Assembly: GCF_002250705.1 (NCBI RefSeq)
Contig: NZ_NMVP01000037.1
Span: forward strand, 124,001-188,000
Source of the DNA: Enemella evansiae
GTDB lineage: Bacteria; Actinomycetota; Actinomycetes; Propionibacteriales; Propionibacteriaceae
Direction of reading: 5' to 3'
DNA: 64,000 bases
Below the pieces are notes generated by a model. It was not told where the DNA came from, did no database searches, and saw nothing but the letters and a program-made list of their open reading frames with translations. Every line of letters starts with the position of its first letter. The stretch's first letter is position 1. Made by a program: the position numbers and the translations under genes. Positions 50,259 through 58,573 of the stretch are shown here, piece after piece.

Positions 50259-51359
50259 TCAGCCGCGCAGCGACGACACGGCCAGCACCCGGCTGGCGAG
50301 CACCTCGGCGGCATTGGCCGGCATCAGGTCGCGCCCGGCCCGGCTCATCCGCGCCAGCGCGTCGGAATCGTTGATCAGCTCCGGCACCACCGACAACAGC
50401 CAGTCCGGGGTGAGCGCGGAGTCCTCGAGCAGCTGGGCGGCCCCGGCGGTCACCACGGCCTCGGCGTTGCGGGCCTGTTCACCGTTGCCGTGCGGCAGCG
50501 GCACCAGGATGCTCGGCAGCCCGACGACCGCGGTCTCGACGACGGTGCCGGCGCCGGCGCGGCCCAGCATCAGGTCGGCGGCGGCGTAGGCCTGCTCCAT
50601 GTGCTCGACGTAGGCGACGGGCCGGTACACCGCGCCGGTCTCCTCATCGGTGTGCGACATCATCTCGTCGGTGAAGTTCTTGCGGCCCAGCACGTGCAGC
50701 ACCTGGATCCCGCGGGCGAGCAGCTTCGGGTACGCCTTCAGCACGGCCTCGTTGAGCGACTTGGCGCCCTGGGATCCACCGCTGACCAGGAACACCGGCT
50801 TGCCGGGGTCCAGGTCGAAGTGCTTGGCGGCGGCGTCGTGCTCGCCCGAACGGTCCAGCGAGGTGATCTCGGTGCGCAGCGGCAGCCCGATGAAGGTGCC
50901 ATCGGCCAGACCGGTCTCCGGGTAGGCGGTGTAGACCTCGCCGGTCAGCTTGGCGGCGATCTTGTTGGCCAGCCCCGGTACCGAGTTCTGCTCGTGCACC
51001 ACGATCGGCAGCTTGAGCTGCTTGGCGGCCAGGTACGCCGGCATCGCGACATAACCGCCGAAGCCGACCAGCACCTCGGCCCGCCGCCGCACCAGCACCT
51101 CCTTGGCCGCCGAGATCGCCTTGGCCAGCCGCGGCGCGACCAGCAGCAGATCGGCCGAGGGCTTGCGCGGCAGCGGCACCGGCGGGATCAGATCCAGCTC
51201 CAGCCCGGCGGCCGGCACCACCCGCGACTCCAGGCCCTTGGGCGTACCGATCGCGGACAGCCCGGCATCGGGCGCCGCGGAACGCAGCGCCTCCGCGGTG
51301 GCGATCAGCGGGCTGGTGTGGCCGGCGGTACCGCCACCGGCGAGAACGACGTTGACCAT
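50259..51359 (-). CDS. murG: Lipid II synthase MurG (GlcNAc transferase)
   Basis: A 366-residue GT28 glycosyltransferase that adds GlcNAc to lipid I at the inner membrane face. The N-terminal GGGTAGHTSP loop, the VGFGGYVAMP segment, VSGGSQGAKSLNE and the C-terminal MLGRAGAGTVVE donor-binding motif are all present. It begins with ATG after the ftsW stop. Confidence 0.95.
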   Translation of the reverse strand: MVNVVLAGGGTAGHTSPLIATAEALRSAAPDAGLSAIGTPKGLESRVVPAAGLELDLIPPVPLPRKPSADLLLVAPRLAKAISAAKEVLVRRRAEVLVGFGGYVAMPAYLAAKQLKLPIVVHEQNSVPGLANKIAAKLTGEVYTAYPETGLADGTFIGLPLRTEITSLDRSGEHDAAAKHFDLDPGKPVFLVSGGSQGAKSLNEAVLKAYPKLLARGIQVLHVLGRKNFTDEMMSHTDEETGAVYRPVAYVEHMEQAYAAADLMLGRAGAGTVVETAVVGLPSILVPLPHGNGEQARNAEAVVTAGAAQLLEDSALTPDWLLSVVPELINDSDALARMSRAGRDLMPANAAEVLASRVLAVSSLRG

Positions 51360-51404
51360 CAGGTCCTACTCTCTGCTCGGTCCTGCTCGACTTCTCGGAC
51401 TGCT

Positions 51405-52736
51405 TCAGCCGCGGCGGCTGCCGACCACCGTTGTCATCTTCGGCTGAGGTCGCCGCCGGCGGGCCGCCAGCAGCTGTCGCGCCTCGGGCTCGTTGCGGGC
51501 ACAGTTGATCAGCACCCCCAGCGCCAGCAGGTTGGCCAGCAGCGCAGACCCACCATACGAGAGCATCGGCAGCGGCACACCCAGCACCGGCAGCAGCCGC
51601 AGCACCACGCACAGGTTGACCAGGCCCTGGAACAGGAACCAGATCGTCACCCCCGAGGCCGCGATCCGATAGAAGAGGTGGTCGCTGCGCAACGCGATCC
51701 GGATCCCGGCATAGCCGAGGATCAGGAACAGCGCGAGCACGGTCAGCGCACCGAACAGCCCCAGCTCCTCGCCGATCACCGCGAAGATGTAGTCGGTGTG
51801 CGCCTCGGGCAGCGATCCCCACTTCTGCCGGGAGGCGCCCAGCCCGACCCCCCACCAGCCGCCGGTGGCGAGCGCGTACTGCCCGACCGTGGCCTGCATG
51901 TTCACCCCGTCGATGCCGTCGGTGGGGTTGAGGAAGCCGAGGAAGCGGCGCATCCGGCTCGGTTGGGTGATGGTCAGCGCGGCGACCGCGGTCACGACCA
52001 GGGCGAACATCAGCCCGAGCAGCCGCATCGGCGTACCGATGATCCACAGGATGCCGCCGATGATGCCCATCATGATCACCGCGGTGCCCATGTCGCCCTG
52101 GAAGACGACCAGCAGCACCAGCAGCATCGACGCCGGCAGGAACGGCACCAGCAGGTGCCGGGGCTGGTCCAGCAGCTTCTTCTTGCGGGCCAGCACATCC
52201 GCGCCCCACATGATCATCGCCAGCTTCGCGAACTCCGAGGGCTGCAGCTGCAGATAGCTGGAGCCGAGCCGGACCCAGTTCGCGTTGCCGTTCACGGTGA
52301 CACCGAGGGGGGTGTAGGTGAGGATCAGCAGCACGAAGGCGACCCCCAGCCCGATCCAGGCGAGCAGCCGCAGGGTCCGCAGCCGGGCCCGGGCCAGCAC
52401 GAAGGCGGCGATCACCCCGGCCACCAGGAAGACCGACTGGCGCTTCACGAAGTAGTAGGAGTCGCCGTTCAGGTTCATGTAGGCGTAGACGCTGGAGGCC
52501 GACAGCACCATCATCACCCCGAGCCCGATCAGCAGCCCGGCGGAGACCAGCACCAGATAGAAGCTGGCCAACGGGGTGTTCAACAGACCCTTCACCAGCG
52601 AGGAGAACGAGGTGGAGGCGGACCGGGCGCCGCGCGCGGTCGCACCGGCACGGTCCGCACCGCCGCGTTTCGAGGCGTGCTGCTTCGACGCGGTGCTGGG
52701 CCAGCGTTCGGATCCCGGGGAAGGAAGGACCGCCAC
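51405..52736 (-). CDS. ftsW: Septal SEDS glycosyltransferase FtsW
   Basis: A 443-residue SEDS protein with about ten helices and a basic cytoplasmic N-terminus. Motifs: LQLQPSEFAKLAMIMW with the SEDS Glu, FQGDMGTAVIMMGI with the Asp, PEAHTDYIFAVIGEELG, and PLPMLSYGGSALLANL. It polymerises lipid II together with the class B PBP. The GTG start at 52736 has GGAGG six bases upstream. Confidence 0.95.
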   Translation of the reverse strand: MAVLPSPGSERWPSTASKQHASKRGGADRAGATARGARSASTSFSSLVKGLLNTPLASFYLVLVSAGLLIGLGVMMVLSASSVYAYMNLNGDSYYFVKRQSVFLVAGVIAAFVLARARLRTLRLLAWIGLGVAFVLLILTYTPLGVTVNGNANWVRLGSSYLQLQPSEFAKLAMIMWGADVLARKKKLLDQPRHLLVPFLPASMLLVLLVVFQGDMGTAVIMMGIIGGILWIIGTPMRLLGLMFALVVTAVAALTITQPSRMRRFLGFLNPTDGIDGVNMQATVGQYALATGGWWGVGLGASRQKWGSLPEAHTDYIFAVIGEELGLFGALTVLALFLILGYAGIRIALRSDHLFYRIAASGVTIWFLFQGLVNLCVVLRLLPVLGVPLPMLSYGGSALLANLLALGVLINCARNEPEARQLLAARRRRPQPKMTTVVGSRRG

Positions 52737-52747
52737 CTGCTGCCTCC

Positions 52748-54256
52748 TCAGTGCTGGTCGGGCTCGTCGTCTTCGGTGCTGCGGTCGGGGTCGTCGCCGA
52801 GGTGGGCCCGGACCGCGTCGGCGAAGGCATCACCACGGGCCCCGTAGGAGCGGAACATGTCCAGGCTGGCGCACCCCGGTGCGAGCAGCACCGTGTCCCC
52901 CGGTCCGGCCAGCTCCGCCGCCGCAGCGACCGCCTCCGTCATCGCCCCAGTCTCGGGGTTGTCGATGACGATCACGGGGACATCGGGGGCGTGTCTGGAA
53001 AGTGCGTCGCGGACCAGTTCCCGGTCCACCCCGAGCAGCACCGCACCGCGCAACCGATCGGCCACCCGCGGCAGCAGTTCGTCGAAGGAGGTGCCCTTGG
53101 CCTGCCCGCCGGCGATCCAGACGATCGGGTCGAAGGCGAGCATCGAGGTGGCGGCGGCGGCCGGGTTGGTGGCCTTGGAGTCGTCGACCCAGGTGACCCC
53201 GTCGCCGGTGGCGACGGTCTGGATCCGGTGCCCGCCGAGTTCCAGGGCGCGCAGCCCGTCACGGACGGCGGTGGCCGGTACGCCGAAGCTGCGGGCCAGG
53301 GCGGCGGCGGCGAGCGCGTTGGCGATGTTGTGCGGCGCGTTCGGCTGCACCTCGCCGACCTCGGCCAGCTCGAGTGCGGAGGTCTTGCGCTGTTCGATGA
53401 AGGCCCGGTCCACCAGCAGGTCGTCGACGACGCCGAGCATCGACATCCCCGGGGTGCCCAGGGTGAAACCGATCGCGCGGGCGCCCTCGGTGACGTCGGC
53501 CTCCTCGACCATCCGTTCGGTGACCGGGTCGTCGACGTTGTAGACGCAGGAGTGGGTGACCCGCTGGTAGATGGAGGCCTTGTCCGCGGCGTACTCCTCG
53601 AGGGAGGCATGCCATTCGAGGTGGTCGGGCGCCAGGTTCAGCACCGCCGCCGAGTGCAGCTGCAGGCTGTGGCTGTAGTGCAGCTGGAAGCTGGAGAGCT
53701 CCACCACGAACACGTCGTAGCGGACGTCGGTGTCGAGCAGCGCCTCCATCACCGGCCGGCCGACGTTGCCGACCAGCGCGACCCGGTTCCCGGCGGCGGT
53801 CAGCATCGCCGCACACATCTCGACGGTGGTGGTCTTGCCGTTGGTGCCGGTGACCGCCAGCCAGGGGGTCCGCTCCGGCGCCGGCAGCGGTGCGGCGGAG
53901 ACCTGCCAGGCGAGTTCGATCTCCGACCAGATCGGTACGCCGGCGGCCTCGGCGGCGGCGAGCAGCGGGGTGCTCGGGCGCAGCCCCGGGGAGGCGACGA
54001 CCAGCTCGACGCCCTCGGGCAGTTCGGCGGTCGAACCCGCACCGAGGCGCACCTCGGCGCCCAGGGTGCGAAGGATCTGGGCCTTCTCGCGGTTCGCCTC
54101 GGTGTCGGAGTCGTCGACGACCAGCACCCGCGCGTCGCACTCCAGCAGCCCGTCGGCCGCGGCCATCCCGGAGCGGCCGAGGCCGGCCACCAGCACCGAG
54201 CGGCCGCGGACGGCCTCGGCGTACAGGGTCGGGCGCGGTGCGCCGATGTCGCTCAC
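52748..54256 (-). CDS. murD: UDP-MurNAc-L-alanine-D-glutamate ligase
   Basis: A 502-residue Mur ligase adding D-Glu. VLVAGLGRSGMAAADGLLEC begins the N-domain; VTGTNGKTTTVEM is the ATP loop; DDSKATNPAAA is in the C-terminal domain. The GTG at 54256 is chosen because it overlaps the mraY stop in a GTGA; an earlier in-frame codon would extend into mraY without family similarity. Confidence 0.95.
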   Translation of the reverse strand: MSDIGAPRPTLYAEAVRGRSVLVAGLGRSGMAAADGLLECDARVLVVDDSDTEANREKAQILRTLGAEVRLGAGSTAELPEGVELVVASPGLRPSTPLLAAAEAAGVPIWSEIELAWQVSAAPLPAPERTPWLAVTGTNGKTTTVEMCAAMLTAAGNRVALVGNVGRPVMEALLDTDVRYDVFVVELSSFQLHYSHSLQLHSAAVLNLAPDHLEWHASLEEYAADKASIYQRVTHSCVYNVDDPVTERMVEEADVTEGARAIGFTLGTPGMSMLGVVDDLLVDRAFIEQRKTSALELAEVGEVQPNAPHNIANALAAAALARSFGVPATAVRDGLRALELGGHRIQTVATGDGVTWVDDSKATNPAAAATSMLAFDPIVWIAGGQAKGTSFDELLPRVADRLRGAVLLGVDRELVRDALSRHAPDVPVIVIDNPETGAMTEAVAAAAELAGPGDTVLLAPGCASLDMFRSYGARGDAFADAVRAHLGDDPDRSTEDDEPDQH

Positions 54257-55323
54257 AGTCCGGCCACCCATTCGGTGTAGAAGATGCCCAGGCCGAGGGT
54301 GACGCAGATGCCGCAGACGATCCAGAACCGGACCACGATCGTCGACTCACCCCAGCCCATCAGCTCGAAGTGGTGCTGCAGTGGTGCCATCTTGAACAGC
54401 CGTTTTCCCTTGGTCGCCTTGAAATATCCGACCTGCAGGATCACCGAGCAGGTGATGATCACGAACAGGCCGCCGAGGATGGCCAGCAGCAGCTCGGTAC
54501 GGGTCAGGATCGCCAGCCCGGCCAGCGCACCACCGAGCGAGAGCGAACCGGAGTCGCCCATGAAGATCTTGGCCGGCTTGGTGTTCCACCACAGGAAGCC
54601 GAAACAGGCACCGGCCAGGGCGGCGGCGACCACCGCCAGGTCGTGCGGGTCGCGGACCTCGTAGCAGCGCGGGTTCACCGTCGACAGCGAACCGCAGGAC
54701 TGGTTGTACTGCCACAGGTTGATCAGCGTGTACGCCCCGAAGACCATCGTCGAGGCGCCGGTGGCGAGGCCGTCCAGGCCATCGGTGAGGTTCACCGCGT
54801 TGGAGGCGCCGGCGATCAGCAGCAGGATCCAGACGATCGCCAGCGGCAGCACCAGGGTGAGCGGCTGGATGTCGCGCAGGAAGGAGACCGCCGGGCTGGC
54901 CGGGGTGACCCCGCGCTCGTTGGGGAACTGGAACGCGAGCAGCGCGAAGGTGCCGGCGACCAGGATCTGCCCGATCAGTTTGGCCTTGGCGTTCAGACCG
55001 AGGGAGCGCTGCTTGGAGATCTTGGTCCAGTCGTCGAGGAAGCCGACGACGCCGGTCCCGACGAAGAGATAGAGCAGCAGCACCGCCGACATCGTCGGGG
55101 GCCGCCAGGTGATCAGGTGGGCGAGCAGGTACGCCGCCACCACGGCGATGATGATGACGATGCCGCCCATGGTGGGCGTACCGCGCTTGGTGTGGTGACC
55201 GGTCGGGCCGTCGTCGCGGATGAACTGGCCGTAGCCGTGCTTGACCAGGATGCCGATCGCGACCCGGGTGCCGAGCAGCGTGAAGACCATGGCGGCGGTC
55301 GCCGCCAGCAGGATCGTCTTCAC
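54253..55323 (-). CDS. mraY: Phospho-MurNAc-pentapeptide translocase
   Basis: A 356-residue, ten-helix enzyme that forms lipid I on undecaprenyl phosphate. Signatures: KRGTPTMGGI, VGFLDDWTKISKQRSLGL, NAVNLTDGLDGLATGAS and FMGDSGSLSLGG, with the catalytic Asp and Mg2+ ligands. Overlaps murD (GTGA) and murF (ATGA) by 4 bases each. Confidence 0.96.
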   Translation of the reverse strand: MKTILLAATAAMVFTLLGTRVAIGILVKHGYGQFIRDDGPTGHHTKRGTPTMGGIVIIIAVVAAYLLAHLITWRPPTMSAVLLLYLFVGTGVVGFLDDWTKISKQRSLGLNAKAKLIGQILVAGTFALLAFQFPNERGVTPASPAVSFLRDIQPLTLVLPLAIVWILLLIAGASNAVNLTDGLDGLATGASTMVFGAYTLINLWQYNQSCGSLSTVNPRCYEVRDPHDLAVVAAALAGACFGFLWWNTKPAKIFMGDSGSLSLGGALAGLAILTRTELLLAILGGLFVIITCSVILQVGYFKATKGKRLFKMAPLQHHFELMGWGESTIVVRFWIVCGICVTLGLGIFYTEWVAGL

Positions 55324-56858
55324 TCGGTCGCTCCCCTCGTGCCCGACTCATCGGTCGGATCGGCCGCGAGCAGCGCCTCGGCGACGCGCTCCAGCGCCAT
55401 CAGCCGGGAGGCCTTGACCAGCACCAGGTCCCCGGGCTCGGGACGAACCCGCGCGATGGCCTCCCCAGTCTCTCCCGCAACCACGGGATCGGGACAACCC
55501 GCCACGCGGGCAGCATCCACCATCGCCTCGGCGTCCGCGCCGAGCGCGACAAGATGATCGATGCCGAGCTGACCGACCGCTCGGCCGACGGCCTCGTGCT
55601 CGGCACGGGCGGTGTCACCCAGTTCGAGCATCTCGCCGAGCACCGCCCAGCCGCGCGCCTGCTCGAACCCGGGCCGGTGCCGGCGCCGGCGGACCATCGC
55701 GGCCAGCGACTCCAGGGCGGCCATCATCGAATCGGGGTTGGCGTTGTAGGCGTCGTTGAGCACCACCACCCCGTCACCGCGCTCGCTGACCTCCATCCGC
55801 CAGCGGGATCGGCTGGTCGCGGCCGACAGGCCGGTCGCCACCTGGGCCGGATCGAGTCCGGCGACGATGGCGGCGGCGGCCGCGGCCACCGCATTGGCGA
55901 CCTGGTGCCGCCCGACCAGGCGCAGCGCCACCGCATGCCGCTGCGCCTCGGCGCCGGGCTGCTCGACACCGACTGCTCGCTTGCGCTCGACTCCGACTGC
56001 TCGCTTGCGCTCGACGACCAGGGTGAACGAATAGCGATCCAGGTCGTCGGCATCCGGTTCGTCGGCCCAGACCAGCAGATCGGCGGGCTGGTCGGGTTGA
56101 CCGGCGGCGGAGAACAGTGCCACCCGGGCGCTGGTCCGCTCGGCCATCGCGGAGACCCTCGAATCGGTACCGTTCAGCACCGCCCAGCCGTCGCTCGGCA
56201 GCGCCTCGACCAGTTCCCCCTTGGCGACCGCGATCGCGTCCCGGCTGCCGAACTCGCCGACATGGGCCTGACCGACGTTGAGCACCACCCCGATGGACGG
56301 CGGGGTGAGCTCGCAGAGGTAGCTGATGTGGCCGCGGCCGCGGGCACCCATCTCGCTGATCAGGAAGCGGGTCGAGGCATCGGCGCGGGTGGCGGTCAGC
56401 GGTACGCCGATCTCGTTGTTGTAGGAGCCCTCGGGGGCCACCGTCTCGCCCGCGTCGGCGAGCAGCTGGGCCAGCAGGTCCTTGGTGGAGGTCTTGCCGG
56501 AGGAACCGGTGATGCCGATCACCGTGAGCTCGGGCAGCGCGTCGATGACCGAGCGGCCGAGCCGGCCGAGGGCGGCGACCGGGTCGTCGACCACGACGCA
56601 GGCCGCGGTGATCCGGTCGTCCAGGCCGTCGGGGATCCGCTGCACCAGGTACGCCCCGGCGCCGGCCTCGGCGGCCGCGCCCAGGTAGTCGTGGCCGTCG
56701 ACGCGCTCACCGGCGAGTGCCACGAACAGCGCACCGGGAGTGACCCGGCGGGAGTCGATGACCACATCGGGCCCGACCTGCCGGTCGTCGGCGGGGTCAC
56801 CGGCGGCCAGTCGGCCACCGGTGACCTCGGCGAGCCGGGTCAGGGTCAGCGGTTCCAT
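55320..56858 (-). CDS. murF: UDP-MurNAc-tripeptide-D-Ala-D-Ala ligase
   Basis: A 512-residue Mur ligase adding D-Ala-D-Ala. ATP loop TVIGITGSSGKTSTKDLLAQ; NNEIGVPLT; LNDAYNANPDSM in the C-terminal domain. A tandem 24-bp duplication gives ERKRAVGV twice in a row near residue 275-290, in a surface loop of the central domain; the reading frame is kept. The start overlaps the murE stop by one base (TGATG). Confidence 0.95.
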   Translation of the reverse strand: MEPLTLTRLAEVTGGRLAAGDPADDRQVGPDVVIDSRRVTPGALFVALAGERVDGHDYLGAAAEAGAGAYLVQRIPDGLDDRITAACVVVDDPVAALGRLGRSVIDALPELTVIGITGSSGKTSTKDLLAQLLADAGETVAPEGSYNNEIGVPLTATRADASTRFLISEMGARGRGHISYLCELTPPSIGVVLNVGQAHVGEFGSRDAIAVAKGELVEALPSDGWAVLNGTDSRVSAMAERTSARVALFSAAGQPDQPADLLVWADEPDADDLDRYSFTLVVERKRAVGVERKRAVGVEQPGAEAQRHAVALRLVGRHQVANAVAAAAAAIVAGLDPAQVATGLSAATSRSRWRMEVSERGDGVVVLNDAYNANPDSMMAALESLAAMVRRRRHRPGFEQARGWAVLGEMLELGDTARAEHEAVGRAVGQLGIDHLVALGADAEAMVDAARVAGCPDPVVAGETGEAIARVRPEPGDLVLVKASRLMALERVAEALLAADPTDESGTRGATE

Positions 56859-58528
56859 CAGCGTCGTTCCTCCCCGGATGTCATCTGCTCCTGTTGCCCA
56901 GTGGCACCGGCCGCCAGCCCTGCCCAGGCCTCGGCCAGCACCGTGGCATCGTCGAAGGGCACCGTGGTGCCGTTGCTCTCCTGGCCCTGTTCGTGGCCCT
57001 TGCCGAGCACCGCGACGATGTCGTCGGGGCCGGCCAGCCGCAGGGCCGCGGTGATCGCCTGCCGCCGGTCGCCACCGTCGACGACCTCGGCCCGCTCCCC
57101 CGTGGTCCCCGGCTCCACCGCGTTCTCCCCGGCACCGGCGATCACCTCGGCACGGATCGCGGCCGGGTCCTCGGTCCGCGGGTTGTCGTCGGTGACCACC
57201 AGCACGTCGGCGGTCGCCGCGGCGATCGCACCCATCGGCCGGCGCTTGCTGGGATCGCGGTCCCCACCGGCGCCGAGCACCGCGATCACCCGGGCACCGG
57301 CCCGGCGCTCGGTCGCGAACGCGGAGAGCACCGCGTCGACGGCCTGCGGGGTGTGCGCGAAGTCGACGAAGGCCCGCGGTGCGCCCGCCCCGAGGCGTAC
57401 CGGCTGCATCCGGCCGGGGACCGCCAACTCGGCGAAGGCCTCGGCGGCGGTGGCCGCGTCCAGCCTGGCGTCGGACGAATCAAGATTGGCCAGGTCGATC
57501 ATCGCCAGCGCCAGCACCGCGTTGCGGACGTTGAAGTCGCCCGGCAGCGCGCACTCGAAGCGCCACTCGGCGGTCGGCGTACGGACCTCGATCCAGCTGC
57601 CGTCGACGTTGGTGACCCGATAGTCGACCGGCGGCCGGCCGCCCGGAACCGGGTGGTTGTCCCAGCTGACGGTGCGGAACGGCACGTCACCGCGCTCGGC
57701 CAGCCGGCGGGCCAGGCGTACGCCCCATTCGTCGTCGACGACGATCGCGGCCCGGGCGCAGTGCTCGGGGGTGAACAGCTGGGCCTTGGCCTCGAAGTAG
57801 TTGGCCATCGTGTGGTGGAACTCCAGATGGTCCCGACCCAGGTTGGTGAAGCCGGCCACGTCGAAGCGCACCCCGTCGGCGCGGTGCAGGGCCAGCGCGT
57901 GCGAGGACACCTCCATCGCGACCGCGTCGGCGCCGCGCTCGACCATCAGGCCGAGCAGGCCCTGCAGGTCGACCGATTCGGGGGTGGTGACGGTGGTCCG
58001 GGGCCCGACCAGCGGCTGGTCGTCGAGCCGGAAACCGATGGTGCCGATGGTGCCGACGCTCAGCCCGAGCCGGTGCAGGGCGGCGGCCAGGAAGTGGGTG
58101 GTGGTGGTCTTGCCGTTGGTACCGGTCACCGCGAACCCGCGCAACGCCTCGGCGGGGCGGCCGTAGACCTCGGCGGCCAGCGCCGCCATCGCCTGCCGGG
58201 GGTCGTCGACGACCAGCACCGGTACGCCCGGGGGCACCGTGGCCCGTTCGGCGCCGGTGGGATCGGTGAGCACCGCGACCGCGCCGGCCGCCACCGCACC
58301 GGCGGCGAAATCGGCGCCGTGCACCCGGGCCCCGGGCAGGGCCACATAGAGGTCGCCGGGGGCGACGATCCGCGAATCCAGGGTCACCCCGCTGACCTGC
58401 ACCTGGTCGAGATCGGGCGCACCCGCGTCGGCGGGGACACCGGACTGGCCCGGCAGCAGCCGGGCCAGCGGGACAGGGTGCGGAGCGGGACGGAGCAGGC
58501 CTCGCGCACCACGGCTCTGATCGCTCAT
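56858..58528 (-). CDS. murE: UDP-MurNAc-L-Ala-D-Glu-diaminopimelate ligase
   Basis: A 556-residue Mur ligase adding the third stem residue. ATP loop AVTGTNGKTTTTHFLAA. The motif TDDNPRTEDP holds the DNPR signature for diaminopimelate (LL- or meso-) rather than lysine. A Pro/Gly-rich N-terminal extension of about 40 residues precedes the fold. The ATG at 58528 before SDQSRGARG is the likely start. Confidence 0.95.
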   Translation of the reverse strand: MSDQSRGARGLLRPAPHPVPLARLLPGQSGVPADAGAPDLDQVQVSGVTLDSRIVAPGDLYVALPGARVHGADFAAGAVAAGAVAVLTDPTGAERATVPPGVPVLVVDDPRQAMAALAAEVYGRPAEALRGFAVTGTNGKTTTTHFLAAALHRLGLSVGTIGTIGFRLDDQPLVGPRTTVTTPESVDLQGLLGLMVERGADAVAMEVSSHALALHRADGVRFDVAGFTNLGRDHLEFHHTMANYFEAKAQLFTPEHCARAAIVVDDEWGVRLARRLAERGDVPFRTVSWDNHPVPGGRPPVDYRVTNVDGSWIEVRTPTAEWRFECALPGDFNVRNAVLALAMIDLANLDSSDARLDAATAAEAFAELAVPGRMQPVRLGAGAPRAFVDFAHTPQAVDAVLSAFATERRAGARVIAVLGAGGDRDPSKRRPMGAIAAATADVLVVTDDNPRTEDPAAIRAEVIAGAGENAVEPGTTGERAEVVDGGDRRQAITAALRLAGPDDIVAVLGKGHEQGQESNGTTVPFDDATVLAEAWAGLAAGATGQQEQMTSGEERR

Positions 58529-58573
58529 CGGGGAGAACCTACCCAAAAGCGCCGGTGAATCGCACAAATCGGC

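Noticed and set aside
48267..52847. A plus-strand open frame of more than 1500 codons opposite ftsQ-murC-murG-ftsW
   Set aside because: It is the mirror of G+C-rich coding DNA. The translation is Arg/Gly/His/Gln-rich with no motif, and five well-defined genes occupy the other strand.
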